DNA of 64,000 nt from Nitrospinota bacterium (lineage in GTDB: Bacteria; Nitrospinota_A; UBA7883; JACRGQ01). Shown piece by piece: positions 33,990-42,545 of the stretch. Positions within the stretch are counted from its first letter, which is position 1, and each line of letters begins with the position of its first letter. The position numbers and the translations under genes were made by a program. The notes below the pieces were generated by a model that had not been told where the DNA came from, searched no databases, and saw only the letters and a program-made list of their open reading frames with translations. The stretch lies in NCBI GenBank assembly GCA_029881495.1, contig JAOUMJ010000015.1, forward strand, positions 1-64,000. Reading direction: 5' to 3'.

Positions 33990-36123
33990 ATCGGTGTCGT
34001 CCGAAAACCTTCTGGTAAAGGTCGAAAATCTCGACAAGCTTCTTACCCTTGCGGGGGAGGTCATCATCTCCTCAAGCAACCTTGGTAACACATACAAAAA
34101 TCTTCAGGCGCTCTACGACAGCAAGAAGCCTGTGAACCGGGACACGGTGGAGGTGATGGGGGATCTCTCTGCCGCAACCGCCGACATATCATCCGAGCTT
34201 CATCATCTGGTTCAGGCTATCAGGACGGTAAGCCTCAAGGATCTCAGTTTCCGCACAAGAAGGCTGGTGCGCGATATCTCCCGTAAAACGGGGAAGAGGG
34301 TCAATTTCGAATTTGAAGGGGAGGAGACCACAGTAGACAAAACTATAGTGGAAAATCTTTACGATCCGATCTCCCACCAGCTGAGGAACGCGATCGACCA
34401 CGGGATAGAGGATTCCGAAGAGAGGAAAAAGAAAGGGAAGCCGGAAGAGGGGCTTGTTGTTATCCGCGTGTCGAACAGTGAAAACGAGACCATCATCGAC
34501 ATAGAGGATGACGGCGCCGGTATCGATCTTGAGAGGTTGCGCAAAAAAGCGATCGAACTTGGAAGGGTAAACGAATCGGATAATTTTACCGAGGGGATGG
34601 CGCTCGACATTATGTGCATGGCGGGGGTATCTACAGCCGAAGTCGTCTCGGAAGTATCGGGGCGCGGGGTCGGGATGGACGTGGTAAGGAGCATGCTGTC
34701 AAATCTTGGCGGTTCCATATCCTTTAAAACGGAAAAGGACAAGGGCTCCACGTTCACGTTTCGGGTGCCATTGGTATCGGCGGTCAATATTGTCGATGCG
34801 CTGGTGATAAGGAGCGGGAAACATATGTTTGCGTTCCCCATATCGACCGTAGCCGCGAGCATGTCGGTGCCGAAAAAACAGATAAACTCGACACTCGGCA
34901 AGGGGGAGATGGTGCATTACCTGGACAAGCTCCTGCCGCTGCACAATTTAAATAAGCTGCTGGACGGAACGGTAGTCGAGCACGAAGGTGAAAACCTCCC
35001 GGTGCTTGTGCTTGAGCACAAGAAAGAGTGGATAGCGCTTTCAATCTCGGAATTTCTCTCCCCGCAGAAACTTGTCATCATTCCGTTCAACGGCGCGCTG
35101 GAAGTCGAAGGGATCTCCGGCACCACCATCCTCGGAGGGAGGAGTCTCGGATTTATAGTTGATGTGAATTCGCTCATCGCCAGGGCTACGGGAAAGGGTA
35201 GGCGTCACCACCTGAGCCTTGCGGAAGCGGAATCCGCCGCCGGGAAGGCGCTGAAGAAAGGGAGGCTGGAAACCCAGGCTGTAAAAGTTGAAAAACACGC
35301 TGAGGTTGCGGATGAAGCGGCTATGGCGGACAAGAGGCCGGAAGCGGCGGCAAGACGCGAGATCGAAATACAGGAAGAGCCGCAGATAGAGAACGTAACG
35401 GAATTCATTCTTGAGATAGAAAAACTGGTGCCTCAGCTGAACGAATCCATTTTCGCTCTGGAGAAAAACCCCGGCGATATGGAAACCATCAACCTTGCTT
35501 TCAGACTGTTCCATACGATAAAGGGAAACCTCATAATGATCGGGTATTCAAAGGGCGGACAGACAGTTCACGCCGTCGAATCGGTTCTCGATTACGCGAG
35601 GGGGAAGAAGATAGATATCTCTCCGGAGATGATGGATATCCTTATGGACGGCGTTTCATATATTGAGGATCTTGTCAGGAAGGGTAAGGCCGGAGCCTGG
35701 CAGGATGAAGTATCGCAACATGTTTTGGAGGCGAGTGCGCGGGTATTGCCGGAGCAGAAGGTCGAGAAGAAGGAGGTCGGGGATGTCGTTACGGCGGAGA
35801 TAGGGCTTTCGCACGAATCGTCCTACCGCATGAACAACTACCGCAAGCTCAAGACCCCGTTTTACAACTGCTATGTGGAATTCGATTCCGGTAGACAGCC
35901 GCCGTTCCTCGTCGCGTGCCTTATCTATAAGCGCATTTCAGAAGTGGGCGACGTGCTAGGAACGGTTCCACCTCTTGAAGATATTGAGAATGGAATTATG
36001 GAAGGGAAGTTTAAACTGCTGTTTGCTTCCTCCAGAGAGCCGGAAAAGGCCGAAAAATTTCTCTACTCGGTACTTACCCGGCATTACGGGGCCACGATTG
36101 TAAAAATAAACAGGTTCGGATAG
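33982..36123 (+). CDS. CheA-like histidine kinase with rearranged domain order
   Basis: 713 residues from ATG 33982 (gagg site six bases upstream; ATG 33970 is an alternative). It begins directly with a dimerisation domain (about 7-95), then the HATPase (about 100-270; N-box R-N-A-I-D-H-G-I, D-D-G-A-G-I-D, S-G-R-G-V-G-M-D) and a CheW-like domain (about 270-410). A charged linker leads to an Hpt domain with the phosphorylatable histidine H511 in L-F-H-T-I-K-G-N. The C-terminal ~100 residues (F-Y-N-C-Y-V-E-F onward) look like a P2/CheA-associated alpha-beta domain. Classical CheA carries Hpt first, so the order here is P3-P4-P5-P1-P2-like. No chemoreceptor, CheW, CheR or CheB gene is near. Confidence 0.9.
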   Translation: MAESVSSENLLVKVENLDKLLTLAGEVIISSSNLGNTYKNLQALYDSKKPVNRDTVEVMGDLSAATADISSELHHLVQAIRTVSLKDLSFRTRRLVRDISRKTGKRVNFEFEGEETTVDKTIVENLYDPISHQLRNAIDHGIEDSEERKKKGKPEEGLVVIRVSNSENETIIDIEDDGAGIDLERLRKKAIELGRVNESDNFTEGMALDIMCMAGVSTAEVVSEVSGRGVGMDVVRSMLSNLGGSISFKTEKDKGSTFTFRVPLVSAVNIVDALVIRSGKHMFAFPISTVAASMSVPKKQINSTLGKGEMVHYLDKLLPLHNLNKLLDGTVVEHEGENLPVLVLEHKKEWIALSISEFLSPQKLVIIPFNGALEVEGISGTTILGGRSLGFIVDVNSLIARATGKGRRHHLSLAEAESAAGKALKKGRLETQAVKVEKHAEVADEAAMADKRPEAAARREIEIQEEPQIENVTEFILEIEKLVPQLNESIFALEKNPGDMETINLAFRLFHTIKGNLIMIGYSKGGQTVHAVESVLDYARGKKIDISPEMMDILMDGVSYIEDLVRKGKAGAWQDEVSQHVLEASARVLPEQKVEKKEVGDVVTAEIGLSHESSYRMNNYRKLKTPFYNCYVEFDSGRQPPFLVACLIYKRISEVGDVLGTVPPLEDIENGIMEGKFKLLFASSREPEKAEKFLYSVLTRHYGATIVKINRFG

Positions 36124-36127
36124 GGAT

Positions 36128-37042
36128 ATGAAAAGCTACATTCTGGAAAACAAAAAGAACATGATCGACGCCGAGGTGAAGGAGAACCTTAAAAAGGGGA
36201 TGGAACACAAGGTTGAAGAGCTGGAACTCCCGGAGAACCATGAGGATATTTATCCCATTTTTGCTGACAAGGAGGACGGAATAATATTCATCCCTGCCAT
36301 ATGGACCGACCTTTATTGCGTGAAGATAATCAACGAAGTTGAACATCTAAAAGGGGTATTCGGAGCGGTAATCGTTGGGAAAACCCCGAAGGCTTCGGAA
36401 CTGGTGGTGGCGTTCAACGAAGGGCTTTACGCCTACCTTGAGACGCCGATGGACAAGCAGAACTTCAAGCAGACGCTTACAAGGGTCTTCGGAAAACTGA
36501 GAAAGAAATCGGGAGAGAATCTTGTGCTCGGGCGTATCAAACAGTATGAGTCGGGCCTGTCGCCCAGATCGTTTTCCCATCAGATGCACGAGAGGGACCA
36601 CCTTTTGGCGAAGGCATATATCGATGTTCTAAAGGACCGGGGGCCGCTAATGGACGGTACGGTCAAAGTGCTTCTAGTTACTGCTTCCAAGGCGCAGGAG
36701 GGGAGGCTGGAAAAATTCCTGAAGGAACTCGGCCTTAAGATCGAGTCGGTCGATTCTATGGCGGCCGCTTTGGAGAAGGCATCGGTAGGCAAGTTCGAGC
36801 TCATCATCACGGATAATATGCTCCCAGACGGCGATGCGATCACATTCGTTGACAAGCTTCGCAAACTGATGAAGAAATCGCTCCCAAGGGTAATAGTCTG
36901 GTCCTCTTCTCCCGAGAAATTCGCCAGCCTTTTGGGGCCTGAAAACCACATCGACGACGTGATACTGAAACCCGGCCCCGGCGCGGGGATCGAGGTGATC
37001 CTCCCTTCCATTGTCGCCGCGATCTATTCGCTCCATACCTGA
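36128..37042 (+). CDS. double receiver-like protein (one degenerate receiver)
   Basis: 304 residues, four bases after the kinase gene. Residues about 170-300 form a receiver domain with D-site I-I-T-D-N-M-L-P-D-G-D and lysine in V-I-L-K-P. The strand-1 acidic pair is replaced (V-L-L-V-T-A-S), so metal-dependent phosphorylation may be poor. Residues about 30-130 have a receiver-like alternation ending E-T-P-M-D-K, where P-M-D resembles the K-P-x-D of receivers, but have no recognisable phosphosite. It is likely a partner of the reordered CheA and upstream regulator, perhaps binding rather than being phosphorylated. No DNA-binding output is visible. Confidence 0.75.
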   Translation: MKSYILENKKNMIDAEVKENLKKGMEHKVEELELPENHEDIYPIFADKEDGIIFIPAIWTDLYCVKIINEVEHLKGVFGAVIVGKTPKASELVVAFNEGLYAYLETPMDKQNFKQTLTRVFGKLRKKSGENLVLGRIKQYESGLSPRSFSHQMHERDHLLAKAYIDVLKDRGPLMDGTVKVLLVTASKAQEGRLEKFLKELGLKIESVDSMAAALEKASVGKFELIITDNMLPDGDAITFVDKLRKLMKKSLPRVIVWSSSPEKFASLLGPENHIDDVILKPGPGAGIEVILPSIVAAIYSLHT

Positions 37043-37107
37043 AAGTTCATCGGTTTAGCATTCATGGGGAGTGACAGAGCCAGATCATCATCTATGATGG
37101 AGCCGGA

Positions 37108-38103
37108 ATGGATCTGAGGTCGGCAATAGGGCAGATGACCCTCGTATCGTTTCCGGGAGATTCATGGAACCAGGGCATCGAAGAGCTTCTGCGGAAATAT
37201 CTTGTCGGCGGCATCATCCATTTCAGGGAGAATATCCCCGAGAGCAGGGACGATCTGATAGTTCTGAACAAAAGGATAAGGGATGAGGCGCTCTCCACGC
37301 CACCCGGCCTTATCCCTTTCATCACGGTCGACGAGGAGGGGGGGCGCGTCTCCCGCCTCAAGAAAATTATCGGGGCTTTTCCAACACAGGAGGAGCTGGG
37401 GAAAAAAAGTCACGAAGAGTTGGCGGCAAATTATGTTTCGCTTGGCTCAAAAGTAGCGGAGCTTGGATTCAATACCACCTGGGCGCCGGTATTCGACATT
37501 AATACGAATCCTGAAAATCCTGTGATCGGCGACAGATCGTTTGGAGCGGAGGCAAAGATGGTTTCGGAAAAATGTTCTATCGCCCTGCGCGCGCTTAGGT
37601 CCGCAAGGCTCTTCACAACAGCGAAACATTTCCCGGGCCACGGGGATACTTTCATCGATTCGCATATCTCCCTTCCGGTGCAGGATACATTGATTGAGAC
37701 TATTCTTGAACGCGAACTCTCCCCTTTCAGAAGAGGGGTTGAGGATGGCATAGATTTCATCATGACAGCGCATATTCTCTTTGAAAAAGTTGACGACAAA
37801 TTCCCCGTCACATTCTCGCGCAAGTTCCTGCGGGAAATCCTTCGCGACGGAATGAGGTATGAAGGATTGATAATAACTGACGATCTGAATATGGGGGCGG
37901 TAAAGGAGAACTACACGCTGGAAGAAAGGATACTCCTCTCCGTGGATGCCGGGGCCGATGTTCTCCTTCTGCGTGACAGCCATGAGGGTGTTGTAAAGTT
38001 TCTCGAAACCTTTTACGCGCTTGCAGAGTCGGGCGATTTAAAGAAGGAGCGGATATTCGAATCGGCTGAGCGGATAAGAAGGGTGAAGGAGAGAGGGCTT
38101 TAA
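37108..38103 (+). CDS. nagZ: beta-N-acetylhexosaminidase, GH3
   Basis: 331 residues, the compact single-domain NagZ type. It removes N-acetylglucosamine from cell-wall fragments for recycling. The substrate loop K-H-F-P-G-H-G-D-T-x-x-D-S-H is exact, with the catalytic Asp/His of NagZ, and the nucleophile lies in I-I-T-D-D-L-N-M-G-A. D-E-E-G-G-R-V binds the sugar. It has no signal peptide, so it is cytoplasmic. It may be transcribed with the regulatory genes, 65 bp after them. Confidence 0.95.
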   Translation: MDLRSAIGQMTLVSFPGDSWNQGIEELLRKYLVGGIIHFRENIPESRDDLIVLNKRIRDEALSTPPGLIPFITVDEEGGRVSRLKKIIGAFPTQEELGKKSHEELAANYVSLGSKVAELGFNTTWAPVFDINTNPENPVIGDRSFGAEAKMVSEKCSIALRALRSARLFTTAKHFPGHGDTFIDSHISLPVQDTLIETILERELSPFRRGVEDGIDFIMTAHILFEKVDDKFPVTFSRKFLREILRDGMRYEGLIITDDLNMGAVKENYTLEERILLSVDAGADVLLLRDSHEGVVKFLETFYALAESGDLKKERIFESAERIRRVKERGL

Positions 38104-38153
38104 GTATATTTAATAGCAACAGGCATGGTGAAGCATGCTATTACGCGGGAGTC

Positions 38154-39248
38154 TCAGGCGGTCGCTTTCTTTAGCATGTTTTTTGCCTCTTCCAGGGTAG
38201 GGTCGAGCTGGATCGCCTTCTTGAAAAAATCAGCCGCCTTTTTATTGTCTTTCTGTCTGTGATACATCATCCCCATATTGAAGCGGACACCTGCGTCGGA
38301 CGGATCCAGCTGCATGGCCCTTTGGTATTCCACCTCGGCTTCCACGAACCTCCCCGCTCGGCTAAGCGCGATGCCGATCCTGTTGTAAACCTGGAGAAAT
38401 TCCGGATTTTTACTTTTGGCAAGGTTGAAATACCGAAGTGCGTCATCTATCCAGTTCTTGTCGAGGCAGGCGTTGCCGAGATCGATAAGGAGATGGACGT
38501 TTTCAGGCTCGACCTCCGAGGCCTTGTCGAATGCGGAAATGGCAGAATCCTTATTGTCCTTTATCGAGTGGATCAGCCCAACGAAGTAGAATATTTCCCC
38601 GTATTCCGGGTCGACTGAAACTGCTTTTTTCAGAACTTTCATGGCGAGTTCAAAATTCTTTTTCTCAATCAGTATCTCAGCGAGCTTGGTGTAGCCGTCG
38701 ATAAAGCCGGGGTCGGCCTTTACGCATAGCATCAGTTCCTTTTCCGCCTCATCGAGTTCTTCTTCCTCGAAATGCTTTGTCCCCTTGTTGTAATGTTCGA
38801 GCGCCTCGGAAATATTGGTTATCTGGTTTTTGTCGTATTTTTCATGCCCGGCAATTCCGAGGAGAGCGTTTTCCAGCGCCGCCGCGGTGAACGGCATTTC
38901 CAGGAACCGTCCGATCATCTGCTTCTTCTTATAGCTCCCGCGCAGTGCCTTGGGGCTTTTGGAGAAAACTATCAGAGGCGTCTTCATGAATCGCCTGCAT
39001 GCAACAAGCTTGGAAAGGAGCGTGGGGCATGAAGCGGCTTCGGCGTTCATGATAAGGAAGTGGTACTGCGCCAGTTCCAGTTTTTCAAAGACCCCCACGC
39101 ATTCGGTAATTTCATCCACTTTCTGGATGCGTCGCTCGCGCAGAGTTTGCTTGATAAACTTCGCCTCATTCTGCGGGAAGCCGACTACCAGAAAAGCGCA
39201 CTTTTCAAGCGTCGCAAACAACTTATCTTCAGGACTTTCTTTAGCCAC
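38154..39248 (-). CDS. pseudo-receiver plus TPR protein
   Basis: 364 residues. The N-terminal ~125 residues follow the receiver alternation (F-L-V-V-G, then F-L-I-M-N-A-E, P-L-I-V-F-S-K-S, and F-L-E-M-P-F-T ending) but lack the acidic pair, the phosphorylatable aspartate and the lysine. Residues about 145-360 hold six or so TPR repeats, e.g. Y-F-V-G-L-I-H and D-P-S-D-A-G-V-R-F-N-M-G-M-M-Y-H. It resembles a scaffold that may bind the products of the nearby two-component genes. It is encoded on the opposite strand, converging with nagZ and divergent from rsmI. Confidence 0.8.
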   Translation of the reverse strand: MAKESPEDKLFATLEKCAFLVVGFPQNEAKFIKQTLRERRIQKVDEITECVGVFEKLELAQYHFLIMNAEAASCPTLLSKLVACRRFMKTPLIVFSKSPKALRGSYKKKQMIGRFLEMPFTAAALENALLGIAGHEKYDKNQITNISEALEHYNKGTKHFEEEELDEAEKELMLCVKADPGFIDGYTKLAEILIEKKNFELAMKVLKKAVSVDPEYGEIFYFVGLIHSIKDNKDSAISAFDKASEVEPENVHLLIDLGNACLDKNWIDDALRYFNLAKSKNPEFLQVYNRIGIALSRAGRFVEAEVEYQRAMQLDPSDAGVRFNMGMMYHRQKDNKKAADFFKKAIQLDPTLEEAKNMLKKATA

Positions 39249-39294
39249 TTTTAATACTTTCCCCTATCTGATTGTTTTCAATTATATTACATAT

Positions 39295-40026
39295 ATGCAA
39301 ACAAACAACAGTGGGGGGGGGACGTTATATCTTGTGGCAACTCCGATAGGGAATCTCGGCGATATCACCATCCGGGCAGTGGATATACTCTCAACTGTCG
39401 ACAACATCGCCGCGGAGGATACCAGGAAGAGCAGAATACTTTTCAATCACCACGGGATAAAACCGAAAAGGCTACTCAGCTACTTCGGCCCGAAGGAGGA
39501 GATAAAGGCGAAAGAGCTTTTAAATCTGCTGGAGCAGGGGGAAACGGTAGCCCTCATCACCGATGCCGGGACACCAGGGATATCCGACCCCGCGGGGAGG
39601 ATAGTGCGTCTTGCGATAGAAAATGGGATAAACATCATTCCGATTCCGGGGCCTTCCGCGCTTATCGCGGCGTTGCCGGTCTCCGGGTTTGATACATCTT
39701 CGTTCGTCTTCGAGGGATTCCTCCCTGTGAAAAGCGGGAGGAGAAAGGCGACCCTGGAAAGGCTCTACTCCGAAGGGCGGACGGTAATTCTATATGAGTC
39801 AACACACCGTATATTGAAACTTCTCGACGAGCTTGAGAGCGACATTCCCGAAAGAAAGATCGTCGTGGCAAGGGAGTTGACGAAGATGTTCGAGGAGTTC
39901 GTCCGCGGCACCCCGTCAGAAGTAAAGGCTCAGCTTACTGGCAAGCGCACCAAAGGGGAGTTCGTAGTCCTCATTGAAGGTGAAGATAAAAAAATCAAAG
40001 GTGGAAGTTGCGACGGATCCAGTTAA
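39295..40026 (+). CDS. rsmI: 16S rRNA 2'-O-ribose C1402 methyltransferase
   Basis: 243 residues from ATG 39295, where the family start is T-L-Y-L-V-A-T-P-I-G-N-L-G-D-I-T. The other signatures are A-E-D-T-R, L-I-T-D-A-G-T-P-G-I-S-D-P and P-I-P-G-P-S-A-L. It methylates C1402 of 16S rRNA to tune decoding. The long open frame upstream is the TPR gene in antisense. No ribosome binding site precedes the ATG, suggesting a leaderless or weakly initiated message. A strong hairpin ends it. Confidence 0.97.
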   Translation: MQTNNSGGGTLYLVATPIGNLGDITIRAVDILSTVDNIAAEDTRKSRILFNHHGIKPKRLLSYFGPKEEIKAKELLNLLEQGETVALITDAGTPGISDPAGRIVRLAIENGINIIPIPGPSALIAALPVSGFDTSSFVFEGFLPVKSGRRKATLERLYSEGRTVILYESTHRILKLLDELESDIPERKIVVARELTKMFEEFVRGTPSEVKAQLTGKRTKGEFVVLIEGEDKKIKGGSCDGSS

Positions 40027-40031
40027 AATGC

Positions 40032-40064
40032 CGGGAAAAGGTTCGACGGACGAACCCTTTCCCG
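40032..40064. terminator. bidirectional terminator between rsmI and the lipoprotein gene
   Basis: A 14-base stem, cgggaaaaggttcg / cgaaccctttcccg, with one mismatch and an acgga loop, five bases after the rsmI stop and 40 before the end of the convergent gene. Moderate T/A-rich flanks on both sides allow use in both directions. Confidence 0.75.
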
Positions 40065-40105
40065 AATCGGATTTTTATCTGCAACCTGTTTTCCTTTATG
40101 CCCCC

Positions 40106-41635
40106 TTATGGTGTAACCATGAACTTATCCGGAGATACATCGTCAAGCAGTACTTCATATGGACGGGATGGGTCGAACCCGACCTTATCTGCAAGGACAA
40201 CCCATACAGTTGTACTTGTAAACCGATTACAACTGCTGTCGCCTGTTTCGGCGTATCCATCCCAGAGATAATTGTATTTCATCGGAGAGTCGGCGAGGCT
40301 GAAGGTCAATTCCACGCCATCCTGTGTAACGGAACTCCCTGGGTAACATAGAAAAACCCCACTACTTGTTTGCGGAGTGAATGTTGTCTTGAATCCGTTG
40401 GTGTACGGAACAGTTACCGCAACTACCTCCAGTGTGTTGCGATAGTCGTATCCGTTGACCGTAACGCTGTTCCCGCCTGTCGGGCTTCCTATGAGCGTAG
40501 TAATATCGGTACTGGTACTGGTATTGGTGCTTGTGTTTGTAGTCGTGCCTGTCGCAGTGCTGGTAGAAGTTGAGGTGCCCGTGCCTGTTTGAGTTGGGGC
40601 AATACCGGCTTGAAGGTCGTACCAGTCGTAGTTCCCCAAGCTTTCTCCGGCATCCGCGTAGTCTCCGTCGCCGTTCTCATCCACTTCCATCTTGCACTGG
40701 CCTCCGGTCTGGACGGTGAGTTTCACGGACGTGTTGTCAGAACCTGAATAGATTATCACTCCCTGCGACGGTGTGCCGTCCCATGAAAATTTGAGCGGCG
40801 TTGTAGTGCTTATCGTGACGTACCCGTAATCGGAGTGATATACGTCGCCGGATATGCTTGTTTCTGTTACTTGTCCAGCGGAGCCGAGTGTCATGGATGT
40901 TTTATATTGATTCAGCTTGACCTGTATGCCGTCGATAGTGTCTATAACCGTGTTTAAGGTAAGTACCATGCTGGTCTCGGTATTCGAAAAGCTAAAGGAG
41001 CCCGAAAAGCTGTATGTCTCCTCCGCGGATTCGGTTGTTATGCCGGTTGTTGACATGGTCATCGTCATTGAGGTCATGTTGCCGGCGCTGTCCGTAGCGT
41101 ATGAGCCTCTAATGGTGAAAGTACCGTTTTGGGTTTCGTTATTGTCGCAGAAATCATCAAAGACATATTTGCCGCTCAAAGTTTTTGCTTCTTCATCGAC
41201 AGTCATTGTGATGGTATTGCTCCCACCGCAGGATCCTGATTCCACAGAGGTCTCCGTTTTAAAAAGAGGGAATCTTAAGTCGTAAAAATTTAATATGCGT
41301 TCGTACGGTTTGAGAGACGGTTTTGAAAAGGATGACGCCGCTCCACCGCCTATGGACGCTCCTCCAGAGACCGCGAATATCATGGTCTCTGCGTTATCAG
41401 CAGAAAGTTTTACCTTGGTAGTTTTCCCCTTGTATTCGATTCCCGAAGGGGTGGACGAATTTTCTTTTGCGTTGTCCTCCAGCAGAGAACCGCATGACAT
41501 GAACGCGAGAGAGGGTGCCGTCAATGCCAGGGCCAAGCAGAGCGTAAACGCGGGCCGCGAGATTCTGCCTCCCTTTTTTGCGACGGCGATCCTTGCCGCG
41601 TTATAGAACTGTGAAACCCTTTTGATTATCGACAT
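40106..41635 (-). CDS. lipoprotein with Thr/Ser-rich linker, unknown
   Basis: 509 residues from ATG 41635, which has an aaggagg site nine bases upstream; a longer frame adds 56 unlikely residues. A long basic N-region, a hydrophobic stretch and lipobox L-A-F-M-S-C mark a lipoprotein. The mature part is Thr/Ser/Gly-rich beta-structure (about 60-370) with scattered cysteine pairs. A low-complexity linker of alternating T-G, T-S and T-N (about 390-425) is built from imperfect 6-bp repeats, and a compact C-terminal domain (about 430-509) follows. No family is recognised. The linker resembles that of the CFI-box protein at 49865, suggesting shared envelope use. Confidence 0.8.
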   Translation of the reverse strand: MSIIKRVSQFYNAARIAVAKKGGRISRPAFTLCLALALTAPSLAFMSCGSLLEDNAKENSSTPSGIEYKGKTTKVKLSADNAETMIFAVSGGASIGGGAASSFSKPSLKPYERILNFYDLRFPLFKTETSVESGSCGGSNTITMTVDEEAKTLSGKYVFDDFCDNNETQNGTFTIRGSYATDSAGNMTSMTMTMSTTGITTESAEETYSFSGSFSFSNTETSMVLTLNTVIDTIDGIQVKLNQYKTSMTLGSAGQVTETSISGDVYHSDYGYVTISTTTPLKFSWDGTPSQGVIIYSGSDNTSVKLTVQTGGQCKMEVDENGDGDYADAGESLGNYDWYDLQAGIAPTQTGTGTSTSTSTATGTTTNTSTNTSTSTDITTLIGSPTGGNSVTVNGYDYRNTLEVVAVTVPYTNGFKTTFTPQTSSGVFLCYPGSSVTQDGVELTFSLADSPMKYNYLWDGYAETGDSSCNRFTSTTVWVVLADKVGFDPSRPYEVLLDDVSPDKFMVTP

Positions 41636-41924
41636 GTGAAGAATCCTCCTTAATACAGACAAATGAACCCTCTTTTTCCGGTTTACTGTTAATTCCCGTT
41701 CAGATGCATGTTGTATTTGCGATATCCGACAAACTGCGGGAATTGTAACAATATTCTCCTTATATGGCAATATATAAGCGATAAATATGCGCGGAATTCT
41801 CAAGATGCGGAATTTAAGGGTATGCGATTTGCTTGCGCAGGTTTCGAAATTCAGCCGCCTCTTTCCTGCGGAGGCGAAACATGGGCATGGGGGGCAAGTG
41901 CGCCGACCTTGATGCCGTCAGTTT
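41636..41924. other. intergenic region between the lipoprotein gene and grpE
   Basis: Includes the ribosome binding site and AT-rich probable promoter of the leftward lipoprotein gene (about 41640-41810). A weak stem near 41862-41880 could end grpE transcription. No gene or RNA is recognised. Confidence 0.35.
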
Positions 41925-42545
41925 TTACTGTTGGCCTTCCTTCGGTTCCGGTTCGGCGGCCTTTTCCGGCTTGCGGTTGACGACTACGCCTGAGGGCCTG
42001 ACCACCCTGTCGTGGAGGAGATAGCCTACGCGCTGTTCCTCGATTATCACGTTATCCTCCACATCGGGATTCTGATGAATTGAGACCGCCTCGTGGTATA
42101 CGGGATCAAATTTTTCCCCGGAGGTTTTTATAGGTTTCAGATGGTGCTGTTCGAGGGTCTTCTTCATGCCGTCAAGCGCCATATTCACGCCGTCGCGCAG
42201 TGGGTCCTTCTGGTCGGCGTATTTGAGGGCAAGCTCAAGGTTGTCCATTACCAGCAGCAGATCCCTCATCAGGGGAAGAGATGCGTATTTTAACGCGTCA
42301 TGCTTCTGCTTCTCCAGCCTCTTGCGCGAGTTCTCCATCTCGGCCATGCTTCTTAAAAGCTGATCCTTCAGAGAGGCTACTTCGGCCTCAAGTATTTCTT
42401 CTTTGGAAGGTTCGGGCTGGGCGGGAGCTTTATCGCCAGCATCCATTAATTCTTCCGTCTCCTTGTCGGCAGTTGCAGTTTTTTCGCCCTGCTTCTTTTC
42501 GTCAGTTGCGGTTTCATGCTTTGCAGTTTTACCCTTTTTCGTCAC
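41925..42545 (-). CDS. grpE: nucleotide exchange factor GrpE
   Basis: 206 residues. An acidic/basic disordered N-terminus (about 1-48) leads to the long dimerising coiled coil (E-A-E-V-A-S-L-K-D-Q-L-L-R-S-M-A-E-M-E-N-S-R-K-R) and a C-terminal beta-wing domain with F-D-P-V-Y-H-E-A-V and V-G-Y-L-L-H-D-R-V-V-R-P-S-G-V-V-V. It releases ADP from DnaK. It starts at GTG overlapping the hrcA stop as GTGA, so it is translationally coupled. dnaK and dnaJ do not follow here. Confidence 0.97.
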   Translation of the reverse strand: MTKKGKTAKHETATDEKKQGEKTATADKETEELMDAGDKAPAQPEPSKEEILEAEVASLKDQLLRSMAEMENSRKRLEKQKHDALKYASLPLMRDLLLVMDNLELALKYADQKDPLRDGVNMALDGMKKTLEQHHLKPIKTSGEKFDPVYHEAVSIHQNPDVEDNVIIEEQRVGYLLHDRVVRPSGVVVNRKPEKAAEPEPKEGQQ

